DNA of 64,000 nucleotides from Symsagittifera roscoffensis (GCF_963678635.1 NC_087063.1:8280386-8344385); one strand, 5' to 3'; shown: positions 9,183-20,925, numbered from the stretch's first letter. The notes: generated by a model from the letters alone, not told the origin. Numbers and translations: made by a program.

Positions 9183-10494
9183 CGCACAACCAAAATCACA
9201 ATCAAAAAAAAATTTTGTTCGGGTACTTCTGATACACCCGATCTAGAATCCAAAGTTGATCACGAATTTCCGGGTCAAAATGGGCTCTTATGATCCTAAT
9301 AAGCGCCTAATATCCTAATATGATTTTAATTAAATGGATATTTTCCTTTTCCCAAATTGCCACAGAAGGTTTCCTCAAGCTCCTAACAAGGAGGGTTGCT
9401 AAGATGTTTAAGTCCATCCGGAGGGTTGTTAAGACACTTAGCCTACCTCGGAGGGTTACTTCGGAGGGTACCTTAATCCCCCAAGTTACCTCGGAGGGTC
9501 CCCTTAAATTTACTAAGGAGGGTCAATAAGATGCTTAATATGCTCCGGAGGGTTACTTCGGAGGGTACCTCCAAAATTTTCAAATTTCTGAAACTCACTC
9601 AGAAGGGCCTTCAATTAGCTTCAGGAAGCGTCAAAACAAGCTAAATTCTAATTCTCTACGGGGGGCTGTTTTAACTTCTTTGGGTGATCTCGTGGAAATT
9701 TTCCACTAAGGAGGGTTGCTAAGGGGTTTAGCTGACTCCGGAGGGTTACTTCGGAGGGTTCCTCAAAAATCACGAAAAAGATTATGTTACCGCGATAAAG
9801 TCTCTAAAAGCGGTCCACCTGAGTTAAAACTAGGTTGGCTGACACGGTCAACCTTCCCAGTTGGATAAAAAGGTGTTTTGATAAAATTTTCTGCCGCTCC
9901 GAGGGTTACCTGTAATTTGGACCCTCCGAACCAACAAATTCTAAAAAATTTTTCTTTTTCCGAGATTATCAACCCAAAAACGGTTGCGGTCCGGAAAAGT
10001 GGTTCAAAATGTCGACTTATGGTACCAAAATTATCCCGATCGGTTGGCTAGTCTTTGAGAAATTGCCAAAAACGTGTTTGTCCAAACGGCCTTTTTTTAC
10101 CACCTATATAGGTTCTGAGAAACTTTTTCCGCAATTCCTATCGAAAGTGCCTAAAAATAATTGAAACGAGCGTAGTAGCCCTCTACGGCACTGGAATAGT
10201 GCAAAAAACTGGATCAAAATTGGTTTGGAGACAAAAATTTGGCCAATAACTATCAAATTTGGACCCTCCGGTTCGTTCCTTTTCCAATCCTTAAGTCGTT
10301 AGCTCTATCCAAGGAGCCAATCGGAGGGTTACTCAAAAATTTCTCTAGTAACCGAGCACGTTATGCTAGCACGCTACTAACGCAAAAAATTTTATTGCTC
10401 TAACTCTAAAAACTCAAAAATCGATCCCCAAAATAGATTGACAAAATTCAGAAAATTATCGAAATTTTGACCGAAAAATTTTGGTTTTTTCCAA

Positions 10495-10805
10495 CTTCTA
10501 CTGAGTCTTTTCTCACGCGGTTTCTTTAGTTAGGGGGATCGAACTACGTAGCTACTCCCTATATAAAAGCTTTTTGTTGTTCAGAAAAGCTCGGATCTCC
10601 AAAAATTTGGGGGTCTACAGTTTGATCGAAAATCGATGATTTTCGACAAAATTGGGTGTTTTTTGGGTTTAATTGAGGAGATAAGTAATATGTAATAAGG
10701 ATAATAACCTATTAGTAGTCGTTAATAAATAGTACTATACCCTCCTTTGCGCCAAAATACCCGAATTAAGACCCTTAACTCGGAAATTTGTAATCGATGG
10801 AGGGT
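10495..10805. repeat. Diverged direct repeat, copy 1 (possible LTR fragment)
   Basis: This matches 12391-12640 in the same orientation with many substitutions. Shared blocks include CGCGGTTTCTTTAGTTAG, GAACTACGTAG, AAGCTTTTTG, and CCAAAATACCCGAATTAAGA followed by CCCTTA. Copy 1 contains TATATAAAAG at 10560-10569, which is lost in copy 2. Two spaced copies near an LTR element suggest LTR-derived sequence, but no terminal TG...CA or target duplication was found. Confidence 0.55.
10560..10569. promoter_or_regulatory. TATA-box-like sequence
   Basis: TATATAAAAG on the plus strand inside the diverged direct repeat. On the minus strand the same bases read as a TTTTATATA box, so the direction is ambiguous. 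It would suit an LTR promoter. In an AT-rich genome such matches also occur by chance. Confidence 0.25.
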
Positions 10806-11112
10806 ACAATCGGACCGAGTCAATCGTAACCCCCCACCACTTAAGTTTTAATGAAATAGTACCCGAACGATACTAAAATTGCTTCAACGATACCCAACAG
10901 TCGTTGCGGATGTTGTCCCTGATGTCCCTGTTGAGTGTGGAACACGTCGATCAGCTTGCCACTCTACCCTCCGGTCACCGGCAAAATCACCATTAACGTG
11001 CTTAAGCATCCAACCCTTCACCAAAACACACAATCTTTCTATCAGAAACGATATAAATCAATCTGAAACAACAACAAATAGGAAGGTCAGATCACATCTC
11101 GTCCGGAAATAA

Positions 11113-12390
11113 CATATAAACTGTCACTATGTTTTTTACTGTTTTTGGTCTTTTTTGGGTTTTTTACTGTTTTTTGTACTTTTGTTTTCAAATAAAATTA
11201 TTTTTTGGCTTTTTCTTGGTTATACACCTTTTTTGTTTGGTTTTACGCTTTTTCTTTAATTGTTTTTGGTCCTGGGACCTCAGGACAAGCGGGCTCTAGA
11301 TTTCCCACCTAACCCTCCGGCCCCCGGAATTTTCGGTGTTAACTAAGTTAAAAAGCTAAATAGTACTGGACGGAGGGTACGCACCTTCCCCCCAGTACAA
11401 TAACGGTCATTAAGGCCTCTACCTCGGGCTTACGCCCGGAACGGAGGGTTCGTCGCTGAAACGCTTGCTGATCATGATGGTCTTATGCCTTTGACAGGCC
11501 CACCCAGGAGCGCCATAAAAACGTCTATGTAACATTCGCCCAAATACTACACAGTGACGGAGCGTAGAAAAAGTACCTATTAACGACTGGCAGGCGTCAG
11601 TTACCTTAATTCTACTCGTTTTTCACCGTCTCGACCTTGCCAGTTGATTTTCTGGTCTGTCTAGGGCTAAGTAAAAAGTTACCATTTTTAGGCCATCAGT
11701 CAAACAACTTTTGATCAGCTTTCGTTTACATGCAAACACAACCACATAGCTGAGTCTCGGATCCTCAGACTACGTGATTGTCATTAAAAACACGGCTCGA
11801 ACAACCTATTTTAATATGTTTTTATGTGACAGTTCTATATTAAATCCATTGGAGATGGATTGACCCTTTACTCTTTCTAGCTGCTCATATTCTGAAATAT
11901 CAAACAATAACGGTGTTAATTAAGAGATCTATGACATTCCAGCAGCTATAAAGTTAGTTTATACAGTCCCTTCACATAGAACAGTCTCTGGGGGACCAAG
12001 CCTCCGCTCCCGTGATATTCCAGCGATAACGCTCTTATCTCCTCCAATTTGTGTCCCGGGAGGGTTCCGTGGTGTATTTCTTCCCCCACTGAAGCCTCCT
12101 TCTCCACCAATGTCTGCTGACAAGTGTCTTATCGTGCGTTGTTGTCACGATAAGAGGCTTCGTATTTTCCGTGTCTGTTACGACTGTTTTTCACAATATC
12201 TGTCGTTGTTCTGATTTTCGTATTTCTGAGAAATATTCTTCTTCCAATCGAAATTTTAAAAATAAAAATTCTAGAATATTCCGACCCTCCTTTGCAATGC
12301 TTTTTCGTCAATAAGGCCTTTAGTCGTTCTTTTTTACGTCGCCGGAAGGTTGTGCTGTGCCAGTCTGGCAGAATGGCACATTCGCCAACT
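11113..12390. other. Non-coding stretch between the direct repeats
   Basis: A T-rich stretch (11113-11270) is followed by an unusually GC-rich segment (11270-11620) for this window, then ordinary AT-rich DNA. No coding frame with family signal and no RNA gene is visible. GGAGGGT motifs continue through it. Confidence 0.5.
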
Positions 12391-12640
12391 TCTATTAAGT
12401 CTTTTTCCGCGCGGTTTCTTTAGTTAGAGGGATTGAACTACGTAGTAGCTCACTGTACAGAAGCTTTTTGCTGTTCGGAAAAGCTCGAATATATGAATTT
12501 TTGTGGTCAGACAGTTTGGCCGAAAATCAGTAATTTTCGAAAAAAAATTGGTGTTTCTCGGGTCTTAATAGGCGATAAGTAATATACCCTCATTTGCACC
12601 AAAATACCCGAATTAAGACCCTTAGCTCGGAAATTCGCAA
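12391..12640. repeat. Diverged direct repeat, copy 2
   Basis: The partner of 10495-10805, same orientation, about 1.9 kb away. It lacks the TATATAAAAG of copy 1 and is shortened between the GGCGATAAGTAATA block and the CCAAAATACCCGAATTAAGA block. Confidence 0.55.
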
Positions 12641-13160
12641 TTTTATTCAATTTATCTTATTACTTTAAATTGTCATTTTTTTACAGGTATTAAATCCTAT
12701 CCAATCAAATACTTTTTTCTGCATAGGTATCATTCTTTTGCGCATTTATGAAACTTACGTCTTTCTATCTCTGGTTGGCTCACGGCGTGTCTAATTTATG
12801 GCATAACTAAATTTTGCTACGTAACCTGAAAAGCCGTATACTTTGCCTTAAAACCTTTTCTGTTGCTAGTACTTCGTAAATCGTTGTATCAACGAGAATC
12901 AACATGCATCTGGCAATAGCTGCGGGAAGCGTTTTGCCTCAGCCTTGTGTCTGGCTCTTCCCTTAAACAAATATTGCATCTGGCTCTTCCCTTAAATAAA
13001 TATTGCATCTGAAATAAATATTTTTAGTTTAACGCAATCATATTCCAGTTCGGATTTCATACTAGATTAAAACAAGAAGAATTGTATTTTGAAATTCAAA
13101 TTTCAAAATCTTTAAAGTTTGCAATACGCCTAAGTGTCAAAAATCTGTCTTCAGTGGACT

Positions 13161-16100
13161 ATGACTGCCGCGAAGAGTACATCTAGTAGTAGCTCTCAAC
13201 AGAGTAGTGCATCTTCTAGTGGAACGTCAAACAAACCAAATGCGAAACAAGACGAAATTGTTAAAGGTTTTCACAAATTGAGACAAGAGCAACATGTTCT
13301 GAGCGAAAAGACATCGGACTTAAAATCAAGAATATCAGAGCACAAGAGCGTTATTGCAGCATTAGAAAAAGTTAGTACTTTATTTTTATTGCTCTTTTCC
13401 TTTTCAACCTACTGCTCCCATGATTACTCTAGAGATAGTAAGTATTGTAACCGGGTATTCGACTATGTACCGTGAATAACTGTTCACTTAATAGATTAAA
13501 AACTGTTCACTTAATAGATTAAAAACGTCAGTCATTTTGGCAGGTGAAGCTTGAGATTTAAGTGTGTGACTTTCTTGACTTTTCCAATTGTCCTTTCATA
13601 AAAAGGCGTGTTTTGTTTTTCTCTATCTAATTTCTTACCCTTTTGGATGTTTCTTATGTTTTTTTCCGTAAATAATTTTGTTCGCAGGATGACTGAAATT
13701 TGGTCAGCTCCATCTGTATCTCCATTTCTATTCAATTTGCACTTAAAACAGCTGTAATTCAACAGCTGGCTTAGAACTACTGAAGTAATTAGCAAGCGTT
13801 ATCAAATCGGACTAAAGACTTTTTTCGGATTATCAACATGTTTAATAGAATCAATTGGTATCTCGTTTCAAAATGAATTCAAATTTCTAAGCCTTTCCGG
13901 TACACTTAGTCTGGAGGTAAAGAATACGCCCGGGACACCGAAGGTCCTGGGTTCGAATCTGACAGAACCTTTTTTTTTTTCAAACGGGAAATAGTCCGTT
14001 TCAAAAAAGTTGTCTGCTCATGTTTTGTCGGCTTAGTTGCCATATTGTTGAATTATTTCACTATAGTTTTTTTCCACATTATAATTGCTTTTGGTATTCT
14101 GATTTATCTCTGCTGTTTGTAATTTTACTAGCCTTGACTTCGTAAATCTTTTTTTTTTCGTTTGAAAACTTTATTCTGCCCAAATGGTTTCGGCCTATTT
14201 TTTATCGGCTCAATGATTTAATTTTTGTCATTTCAAGTGGAACATATTTTTATAGTCACCTCTGGAACGCACAAACTGCTAAAAACTTTTAATAGATTTA
14301 TACTTCAAGTTTTCGATGACAATTTTTTCCGGCTTTTTTCTTTTTTTTCCCTTGTTTTTTCGGCTTGATAAGTTTCGGCTTGTTGACCTCATATTGGGTC
14401 TTCCGAAAAGCGAAAAAAGTTTTGTGTGTGCGTGTCAGTGTTTTGAGGGTGAATAACTTCTTGGAGGGTGTGGGGACATATTAACTTTGCAAAAGTCTGA
14501 AGTCTTGTATCGCTGGGTACCTTATCTGCTGATGCTTATTTAACACTCCAATGTCTTGTTATGTTTTTGTTTCAAAACTAGCTTTATTCATTTTCTTCTA
14601 GAATTTTTTTTGAAAGTTAGGTTTTAGATTTGTTCTGCTTAAAAGTTTTGCCCGAAATCTAGGAGTGTGCTTTTTCTGGCTGAATTTTTGAGAAAAAGAA
14701 TTTTCATGTTTTTTTTTCATTTCCTGTATTGGATTTTTTTGTTGTGATACTGCTCTTTTACTGTCGCGTATAATTTTCATGTTTGAGTTTTTTTGTTCAA
14801 ATCGGAATGTAGACTTTTTCGGGTTAACAACTAGTTTAACAAAATCAGGCGAGTCACTTATGGTTGGGTGCTAGCTTCGTGTGTACTAAGTTACTATTAA
14901 CTACTGGGTGTGTGCTAGCTACTACAGGGTAGTTTCAGCGGGACTTGAATTTTTAAAAGTTCTTCACAAAATCTTTTTTTTTCGGGTCAACTGGTGTCTG
15001 CTCAAAGATTGTCGGCCTTGTTTCGGCTTTGTAAAATTGTTCAGCTTCAATTTTAAATTTGAAATTTCATATTTGGCATGTGTGCCTAGAATTTCTGTTC
15101 CATAAAAACAGTTGTTTTGAAAATGTTTGGGATCGGATTTTTTTATTTTATTTTTTGAGACGCTTTGGAAAAGTTCTTCACTTTTCGCAAAAAATTAAGT
15201 TTCTTCCTTTTACCGAGTTTCAAAAAGTTTGTATCCATAGGAAGACCGCCTAAACATTTGTGTTCCGGCATACTCTCCTGGTGTCATTTTGCCTTACCAA
15301 TTTACTTTGTCTGCAGCCTTAGAAAAAGTTTGTAGGGAGAATGTTGGACTTTTTTCGTTTTCTCAAAAACTAACCTACCAAAGCTGAGGTTTTGTTTCAT
15401 TGAATAGATCGATTTATGAAAGCTCCATTCTATAAGTGGCTACGCGCAAACTTTTTTTAAAATTTGAATTATGGACCTCGGAATAGTAAAGTTTTGGATC
15501 TTTTTGACCGTTTTTGAATGTTTTTAACTTTTAATGAAACTTAAGTTGTGGTAAGCTTCCCTGCATAAGCTACTAATCAATTTATTCGTCGTCCGCGAAA
15601 AAGACGAGAAAATTATTGTCCTCGGAAAAGTCAATTTTTTTGATTTTTTGAGCGTTTTTTTAAAAACTAAATTCTAGAGTTTTACCAAAAAATACCCACT
15701 CATATTTGAGATTTTTGTTTCAATACAAAGAACGGGTTGTGGGAAGATCCTCTGCATACGCGACTGTGCCCAATATTTTGTTTTGTCACCAAAAATTATG
15801 GCCCTCGGAAAAATCAAAGTTTTGATTTTTTGACCGTTTTCAAAGCTTTTCTCGAGAGCTACCCTACCAAATTTGGGTTTTTGTGTTCAATTAAAGTTAC
15901 AGGTTGAGCGAATCTCTTCTGCATCAGCGGCCATCCGTAAATTTTTCTAAACAAAAAGTTGTTGTCCTCGGAAAAGTCAATTTTAAGATTTTTTTGAGCA
16001 TGCATAGGAGCGGTTTTTTTTTATTTTGTGACTGTTACTGAAAAATAACTCTCCCATATCTGAGATGGTCTCGATTCAAAGAAGGGGTTTTGAGAAGCTC

Positions 16101-19100
16101 CTATGCATACTCGACTGTGCCCGTTTTTTGAAATTTTGGCTTTTCTCGAATTACCTGCCAAATCTGATTTTTTGGTCTAATCGAAATTTAAGTTTGAGCG
16201 AATCTCTTCTGCTTAAGTGGCATTGCGCAAACTTTTTTAAACAAAAAACTATGATACTTGGAAATGTAGGCTACCCGATTTGCTGACTACCCTATTTGCT
16301 GACCGTTTTTTCTCGATAACTATCCTGCCAAATCTGATATCATAGGTTTAATCGACACAACAGGTTGTTGGAAGCTTACGTTAAGAAGTTGCTACGCTCA
16401 GTTCCCTTTGCAAAAAAAGTTATTGTCCTCAAACTAGTAAAAGTTTTGAAACTTTAACCTTTTTCTGGAAGTTTTGTGACTTTACTCGAAAAATATCGTT
16501 CCAATTCTCAGTTAAGTGATCAATCGAGAAACCCGATTTGGGGATTTCTCTCTTCTTAAATGACTACGACCTGCTTTTAGCAGTAAAGAGTTAACGATTT
16601 CGGAAAGTCGAAGCTTTTGAATTTTGATCGTTTTTTAGGAACTTTTGAATTTTCTTAGAAACTACCCCTTTCAAATCTGAGATGAAAAGTTCAATCGAAA
16701 GATGCGGTTGCGCGAATTTTTTCTGCAGAAGCGGCATCTTTATATTTTTGTGTAAAAGAAGTGTTATGTCTTTGGAAAAATCTCAATTTTTCACTCTTAT
16801 TTAGTTTAGTAGAGAAAAAACTAAGGTTTTAGGCGAATTCCATTTTTGAAATTATGTGCTCTGTAACGCTTCAATTTAACAAAGCAAAAAATATATCAAA
16901 CACGTACATCCAGCTTTATGTGGGCTCTAGGTGTTCTTCATCGAGTTATACGAAAAATTTTGTTCACCTAGTTTTTTCATTTTTTTTTCCATTTTTTGAT
17001 TATTTTTTATAGCAAATGGTGCGAAGCTCAGCTACACCTTTTTTTTTTAGTTTTTCAGGCTTTTTCTTTGGTTCTTATATTATACTATAGCGGATAGGCC
17101 TTTTTTTAGTAGCGGATAGGCCTTTTTTATCCCCGATTGTTTTTGTGGGATATGCAGGTTGTTTGGTTCAAAGATTTTATGAACCGTTTATGATTTTTCG
17201 TATCTCATTTTTTACCGAAGTGTTTTCTTTTCGTTTCCATCTATTGCTTATCAGACAGAAATAGTTAGAGTTGAGCCAAAATTCTTCTTTTTGGATCAGA
17301 AAACTAACTTCTCTAACAATATTAAGATTTTTTTTATTTTTCTGCCTACGATTTCAACAAATTTCATTCAAATTTTCCGTTTTTGTTTGAGACACTTTGT
17401 TTTTGATTTTGGCGCTTTTTGGGTGTATAGCAAGTGGTGCGAAGATTACCATCGCCGCAGTGTAAAAGTCATGTAATCGGTTTGGTTTTACAGCTCTCCA
17501 GCTTTATATTAGTTGTATTTTAGAAATTTTACCTGTTTTAAAATGTTTTGGGTTTTCTCGATGCGTAGAGTTTGATTCAAACTGAATTTATTTTCGGTAT
17601 CAATTTCAAGCACAAATACCAATTCGTATGATTTTCGTTCATTTTTAGCTGTTGCGATAATGCTGAGTGATAACGCTTTGTGCTGATTTTTGTTTTGTGG
17701 ATACAAACAAATCAAGTTTTGCAAGTATTACGTGAATTTATTTCAAGTATCTTGTGCGTAAATTGACCGACCGATGAAGTGTGAAAGATTTACCGTACGT
17801 AGGGCTACAATAAATCAGTAGACACCCTCATTAAAAAATATATATCGATTAAATATTGTTTTTTCAGTTTCTTTATCGGGAAGCCCAGATTTTTGCAACC
17901 AACCATTACAGGGTTTGGCAACGATATGTACATTTTTTTAATCTATGAATTAGAAATTTATTACCGAAGAGAAAATACAGTTTCTTCTAAATTGTGGGGG
18001 TTCACCTTCATATATCTAAGCTGCCGTTTCATATACGCCCACGCGCTCTCTATTGGATTTAAGTCGACTTAATGACCCAGTGGTCCGAAAACCACTGATA
18101 GACAATCTCAGACCGGTGAATAGACCAATGATTGTCTTGGTTTATGTAACCAACCAAATTTTCCATTACTGCCACTAACAAATCAATATATGAGACATTT
18201 TGTACATGTTGTAGGCGGCTTGAGAACTAAAATCGATTCGAACTTCGTGCAGTTGTGTTTTCGGGAGCATATATTGTCCCACTCTCTCGCCAGACATAAA
18301 CCCAGCCATCACTAGACTGTCCAAAACGGCATTCATCGCTGAAAACAGTCTTCTCCCATTGCTCCACCGAGCGTTGTTATCGAGCCCTGGCCCATATTAA
18401 GCGTAAAACTTGATGTTGGTAATTAAGAAAAATTTTCTTTGCTGCTGCTCTTCCTGTAAATCCCATTCTGTGCAGATCGTTCCTCTAAGTGTTTTTGTGA
18501 ATAGTTTTTTTTTGCTTTAAACTTAAATAACACTTTTTCTCCTTGGATATAATGTTGTCATCTTTCATTCATCTGATTTGTCTGCATCTTCGTTTAATGT
18601 TATCGGACACCCTGAACGCTCTGCGTCCTCAAAACCACCATTTTGATGTAATTTTATACTTTGTTGCAGCTGTCGAATGAAAAGATTGTCCTAATTTTTC
18701 TGAGATTTTCCGTCAGGGCCAGCCAAGTTCACATAAAACCACAACTCGGCATCTTCTTTGTATTTTTGCATTTCAAACCATAACGCGAAAAATCAAAATT
18801 GCATGCACAGCATGGCGTAAAAAGAAGACCTCAAATTTAATTTCAAGTTTAGACGTGAGTGAAATCTTTCTCACAGTGTCGTCTTTTTTATTGTTGACCA
18901 ATGTCTAATTCAGTTTATTATCACCTGAAATGAATCTAAGCAAAAGTCATATGAGACTATCTATTCGCCAGTTGACTGTTTTTGATGTTATTGCAGCTCA
19001 GACTCCTTCTTCGTATGTGTAGTAGCATTTGCTTTTTTTATAAATCATATTTCATATCATTTTGTAAACTGTTAAAGGGCAGTCTTTCTTTAGGTTATTG

Positions 19101-19408
19101 TTTTACTATAAGGCTATCCGCTTCAACGCTTTCATGAACTATTACTACTCTTGCCGAAAAAACGTTTAAATTATTTAAACTTTAGTTAATTTGTTGCTTA
19201 GGTGTCCAAGGACCGAAAATGCTACAGAATGGTGGATCAAGCGTTAGTGGAACGAAAGGTAGAAGATGTTTTGCCGGAACTAGTTCTAATGAGGTCAAAT
19301 TTAGAAAACTCTGTCAGTGTCCTTCAACAGAAATTGGAGGAAAAAGGAACTGAGTTAGTGAACTACAAGGCCAAGTTCGATATCAGGATTCAGGGAGAAG
19401 AAAGCTGA
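13161..19408 (+). CDS. PFDN2: Prefoldin subunit 2, two exons
   Basis: Exons are 13161-13370 and 19202-19408, joined in phase 0 with donor GTTAGT and acceptor TTGCTTAG, giving 138 residues. Prefoldin 2 is a beta-type subunit of the six-subunit cytosolic prefoldin chaperone that passes unfolded actin and tubulin to CCT/TRiC. Family signatures are seen directly: LRQEQ in the first helix, EHKSVI, then RKCYRMV and LVERKVEDVLP after the junction. The second coiled-coil helix ends in KFDIRIQGE. The N-terminus is a Ser-rich tail of about 30 residues, as in other animals. Start is the ATG in frame with this; an upstream GTG is not needed. A 5.8 kb intron splits a very short gene and is filled with repeats. 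AATAAA lies at 19609-19614. Confidence 0.93.
13788..14160 (+). mobile_element. tRNA-derived SINE in PFDN2 intron
   Basis: It begins with a GCAAGCGTTATCAAATCGGA leader. A tRNA-like head follows at about 13900-13972, with box A-like TTAGTCTGGAGGTAA and a B box GGGTTCGAATCT. Next come an oligo-T run, CAAACGGGAAA, TGTCGGCTTAGTTGCC and a tail ending ACTAGCCTTGACTTCGTA. The same ordered blocks occur at 30216 and 31450, which defines a family. Confidence 0.75.
14790..14900 (+). repeat. Fragment of the SINE leader
   Basis: CAAATCGGAATGTAGAC, TTTTTCGGGTTAACAACT and TTTAACAAAATCA match the 5' part of the SINE copies at 13788 and 31450. The tRNA-like head is absent or unrecognisable. Confidence 0.45.
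15290..16830 (+). repeat. Degenerate ~170 bp tandem array in PFDN2 intron
   Basis: About eight diverged units. Landmarks recur in order: a CCTCGGAAAAGTCAA-like block (near 15476, 15620, 15803, 15967, 16255, 16426, 16599 and 16770), then TTTTGACCGTTTT, CTACCCTACCAAATCTGAG and GAATCTCTTCTGCAT plus GTGGC. Spacing is mostly 144-183 bases, with one gap of nearly double that, suggesting an undetected unit. No terminal repeats or coding potential are seen. Confidence 0.65.
17769..18882 (-). mobile_element. Relic Tc1/mariner transposon in PFDN2 intron
   Basis: Imperfect terminal inverted repeats bound the element: left near 17778-17799 (GTGTGAAAGATTT) and right near 18850-18875 (read inward on the minus strand as GTGAGAAAGATTT). 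They match at 17 of 22 positions by eye. Between them the minus strand holds broken transposase sequence. A TA target duplication was not clear. Confidence 0.7.
17980..18750 (-). pseudogene. Tc1/mariner transposase, degenerate
   Basis: Minus-strand fragments in different frames keep the family blocks. An N-terminal piece reads GGFEDAERSGCP near 18600-18640. The first catalytic region VFSDECRF (about 18335) carries the first Asp and is followed by GWVYVWRESG. A QDNHWSIHRSE block near 18140 holds the second Asp, and DLNPIESAWAYMKR (near 18065-18020) the third acidic residue. A stop sits just before DLNPIE and frames shift between blocks. This would have been the cut-and-paste enzyme of the element; it is dead here. 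Confidence 0.82.
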
Positions 19409-20130
19409 AGTTCTATTGCCGTCTGTGTGATATCACTTGAAGTCCATGGTTTCTTCTGCCTGTTTGTGTTTGAATTGCTAAATGAGGTTTATGATTCGAA
19501 TTGTACATTAGGACAAAAACTGGGCTGTCTATTTTTCGCTGCTAATAATGTCTATAGTATGTCAATAGAAAGTTTTCCAGTTTCAAAATCCAGAAGAAAT
19601 GCCTACTGAATAAAGCGATAATGAATAGTCATCAGAATTTAAAAAAATTTCCGAAATATTGCTGAAATCTTATAAAGAAAATTTTTATAAACCAGGTTTC
19701 GATCAACCAGGTTTCGATCAATTTTTATAAACCAGGTTTCGATCAATTTGAGCTTAAAATTTGTTCTAGCTCAAATTGACTTTTTCGCGGTTTGACTTTC
19801 ATTTCTTTTTAAGTTCAGTTCATTTCCTTTGTTAAAAGAAAGGCAAACTCCACTATCGACCAGCAAAAGTCTAAAGGTCACGAAAACTGTGATCGACTTA
19901 GTTTTGAACGTGGAATTTAATTTATTTCCAGATTTCACAGCGGAATATAAAATTCATCTATCGATACACTTATCTCAAATCGGCTAAGCTTTATCAAAAA
20001 AGTGTGAATCATAATTTGTTCTGGAATTTCAAGGGGCCTTCAGGCAATATTTTTTCTTTGAACTTCGAAAATTGAAAAAGTTTTTTTTTCTTTCCCTGCG
20101 TTCATGACTTTTCCAAATGTATCTTGACAA
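19409..20130 (+). repeat. PFDN2 3' region and dispersed repeat (family F)
   Basis: The first 200 bases are the likely 3' UTR, ending at AATAAA (19609). From about 19750 to 20130 lies a dispersed repeat with the blocks AAGTTCAGTTCATTTCCTTT, AAAGGCAAACTCCACTATCGA and GGTCACGAAAA. Related copies occur at 26460, 32390 and 34290. It has no coding capacity and no terminal repeats that I could see. Just before it, a short CAGGTTTCGATCAA motif is repeated three times (about 19690-19745). Confidence 0.6.
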
Positions 20131-20689
20131 TGTTTTTTCCTTGAGTAACTTTGTTCACAGGACTCATTCATCTGCTGGGCCTTTCTGTTGAAATAGCTTG
20201 TTAGCTATTTAAGTATCCGGCCTAATTGAAATATGCTTTTTATCTTGGTGGTTGCAATTTTACCGACTCGATTTGCTAAAATTTCTCTTTTTTTAAACAT
20301 TTGCGAAGCGAGTGTATTAGTACGAAACTTCTTTTTTTTTCAACCTAAGTCGCAAATGTTTTAGGGCACTTTCACAGCTTTTTCATAGCATGTGCTTTGA
20401 CATTAGAATAGTAATAAGTTAACACAGTTGATGCATTTTTAATTCAACAAGTGAACCGAAAAAATAAATTTGTTTCAAACTTTACAATAATGAAAACTCG
20501 ATTTAATAAATTTTCTTCTCAATATATCTCGCAATTTTTTCTAATGCATAATTTATCCATAATGTGACTTCTTTATTTTTTGCAAAATTGAGTCTATTTG
20601 TTTTTGGTGCCACTTTTGCTGAATGGCATTGCAATTTATTACCTTATGTAGCTGCTTTGTTCGTGACTAGTGTTTGTCGGCTGTTAAGC

Positions 20690-20925
20690 TTGCGTTGTTG
20701 AGTGGATAGTGCGTGAGACTCAAAATCTCTTGATTGCAGTAGGTCTCAGACTCGAATCCTACACGTAGCGAGCTTTTGCTAATTCGAGGGTTATTTCTAC
20801 TTTTTCTTTTTTCATTTCATACAGCTGCTTTTTGGTCATGTTCTCGCAATTGATTGCGAAGCGCAGCTTTGCCTCTGTGTTCACGGTTATAATTTTACCA
20901 ACTAGATTTGCTAAAATCTCTTTTC
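20690..20925 (+). mobile_element. SINE with tRNA-Leu-like head
   Basis: Bases 20695-20782 resemble a tRNA with A box (TTGTTGAGTGGATAGTG), a CTCAAAA anticodon-loop-like segment, and B box ACTCGAATCCT. The ends do not form a clean acceptor stem. The tail holds the GCGAAGCGCAGCTTTGCC motif shared by other repeats, so I call a SINE rather than a functional tRNA gene. Confidence 0.55.

Larger units (their letters stand above)
1..9190 (-). mobile_element. Ty3/gypsy LTR retrotransposon, left end cut by window
   Basis: The minus strand holds gag (8413-5606), protease, reverse transcriptase, RNase H and integrase in the order PR-RT-RH-IN, which defines Ty3/gypsy (Metaviridae). The element enters the window from the left and its 3' LTR lies outside. 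On the right, the leader upstream of gag includes the paired hairpin array up to about 9182. The 5' LTR must lie further right, but I could not place its ends because no second LTR is available for comparison. The given right end is therefore a minimum. Apart from one UGA (gag/pol junction) and one UAG (RNase H) the reading frame is open for 8.4 kb, so the copy is young. Confidence 0.9.
9387..12290. repeat. Cluster of dispersed GGAGGGT motifs
   Basis: The heptamer GGAGGGT, or its complement ACCCTCC, recurs roughly twenty times between about 9387 and 12290. It often occurs as a pair of the form CGGAGGGTTACTTCGGAGGG (9450, 9545 and 9737). Most early copies are on the plus strand; later ones (9919, 10262, 10738, 10964, 11303, 12284) are on the minus strand. 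The motif is scarce elsewhere in the window. The stretch has no coding sequence. It adjoins the retrotransposon leader and may belong to it. Confidence 0.6.

Noticed and set aside
8947-9189. 80-codon minus-strand frame in the retrotransposon leader
   Set aside because: It covers the structured hairpin array, has no protein family signal, and the covariation pattern fits RNA rather than protein selection.
9387-11450. Telomere-like or simple tandem repeat
   Set aside because: GGAGGGT copies are irregularly spaced and on both strands, not in tandem.
18300-18500. Functional Tc1 transposase
   Set aside because: Stops and frame changes lie between the catalytic blocks.
20695-20782. Functional tRNA-Leu gene
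   Set aside because: A and B boxes are present, but the acceptor stem does not pair cleanly and the segment is followed by a SINE tail.
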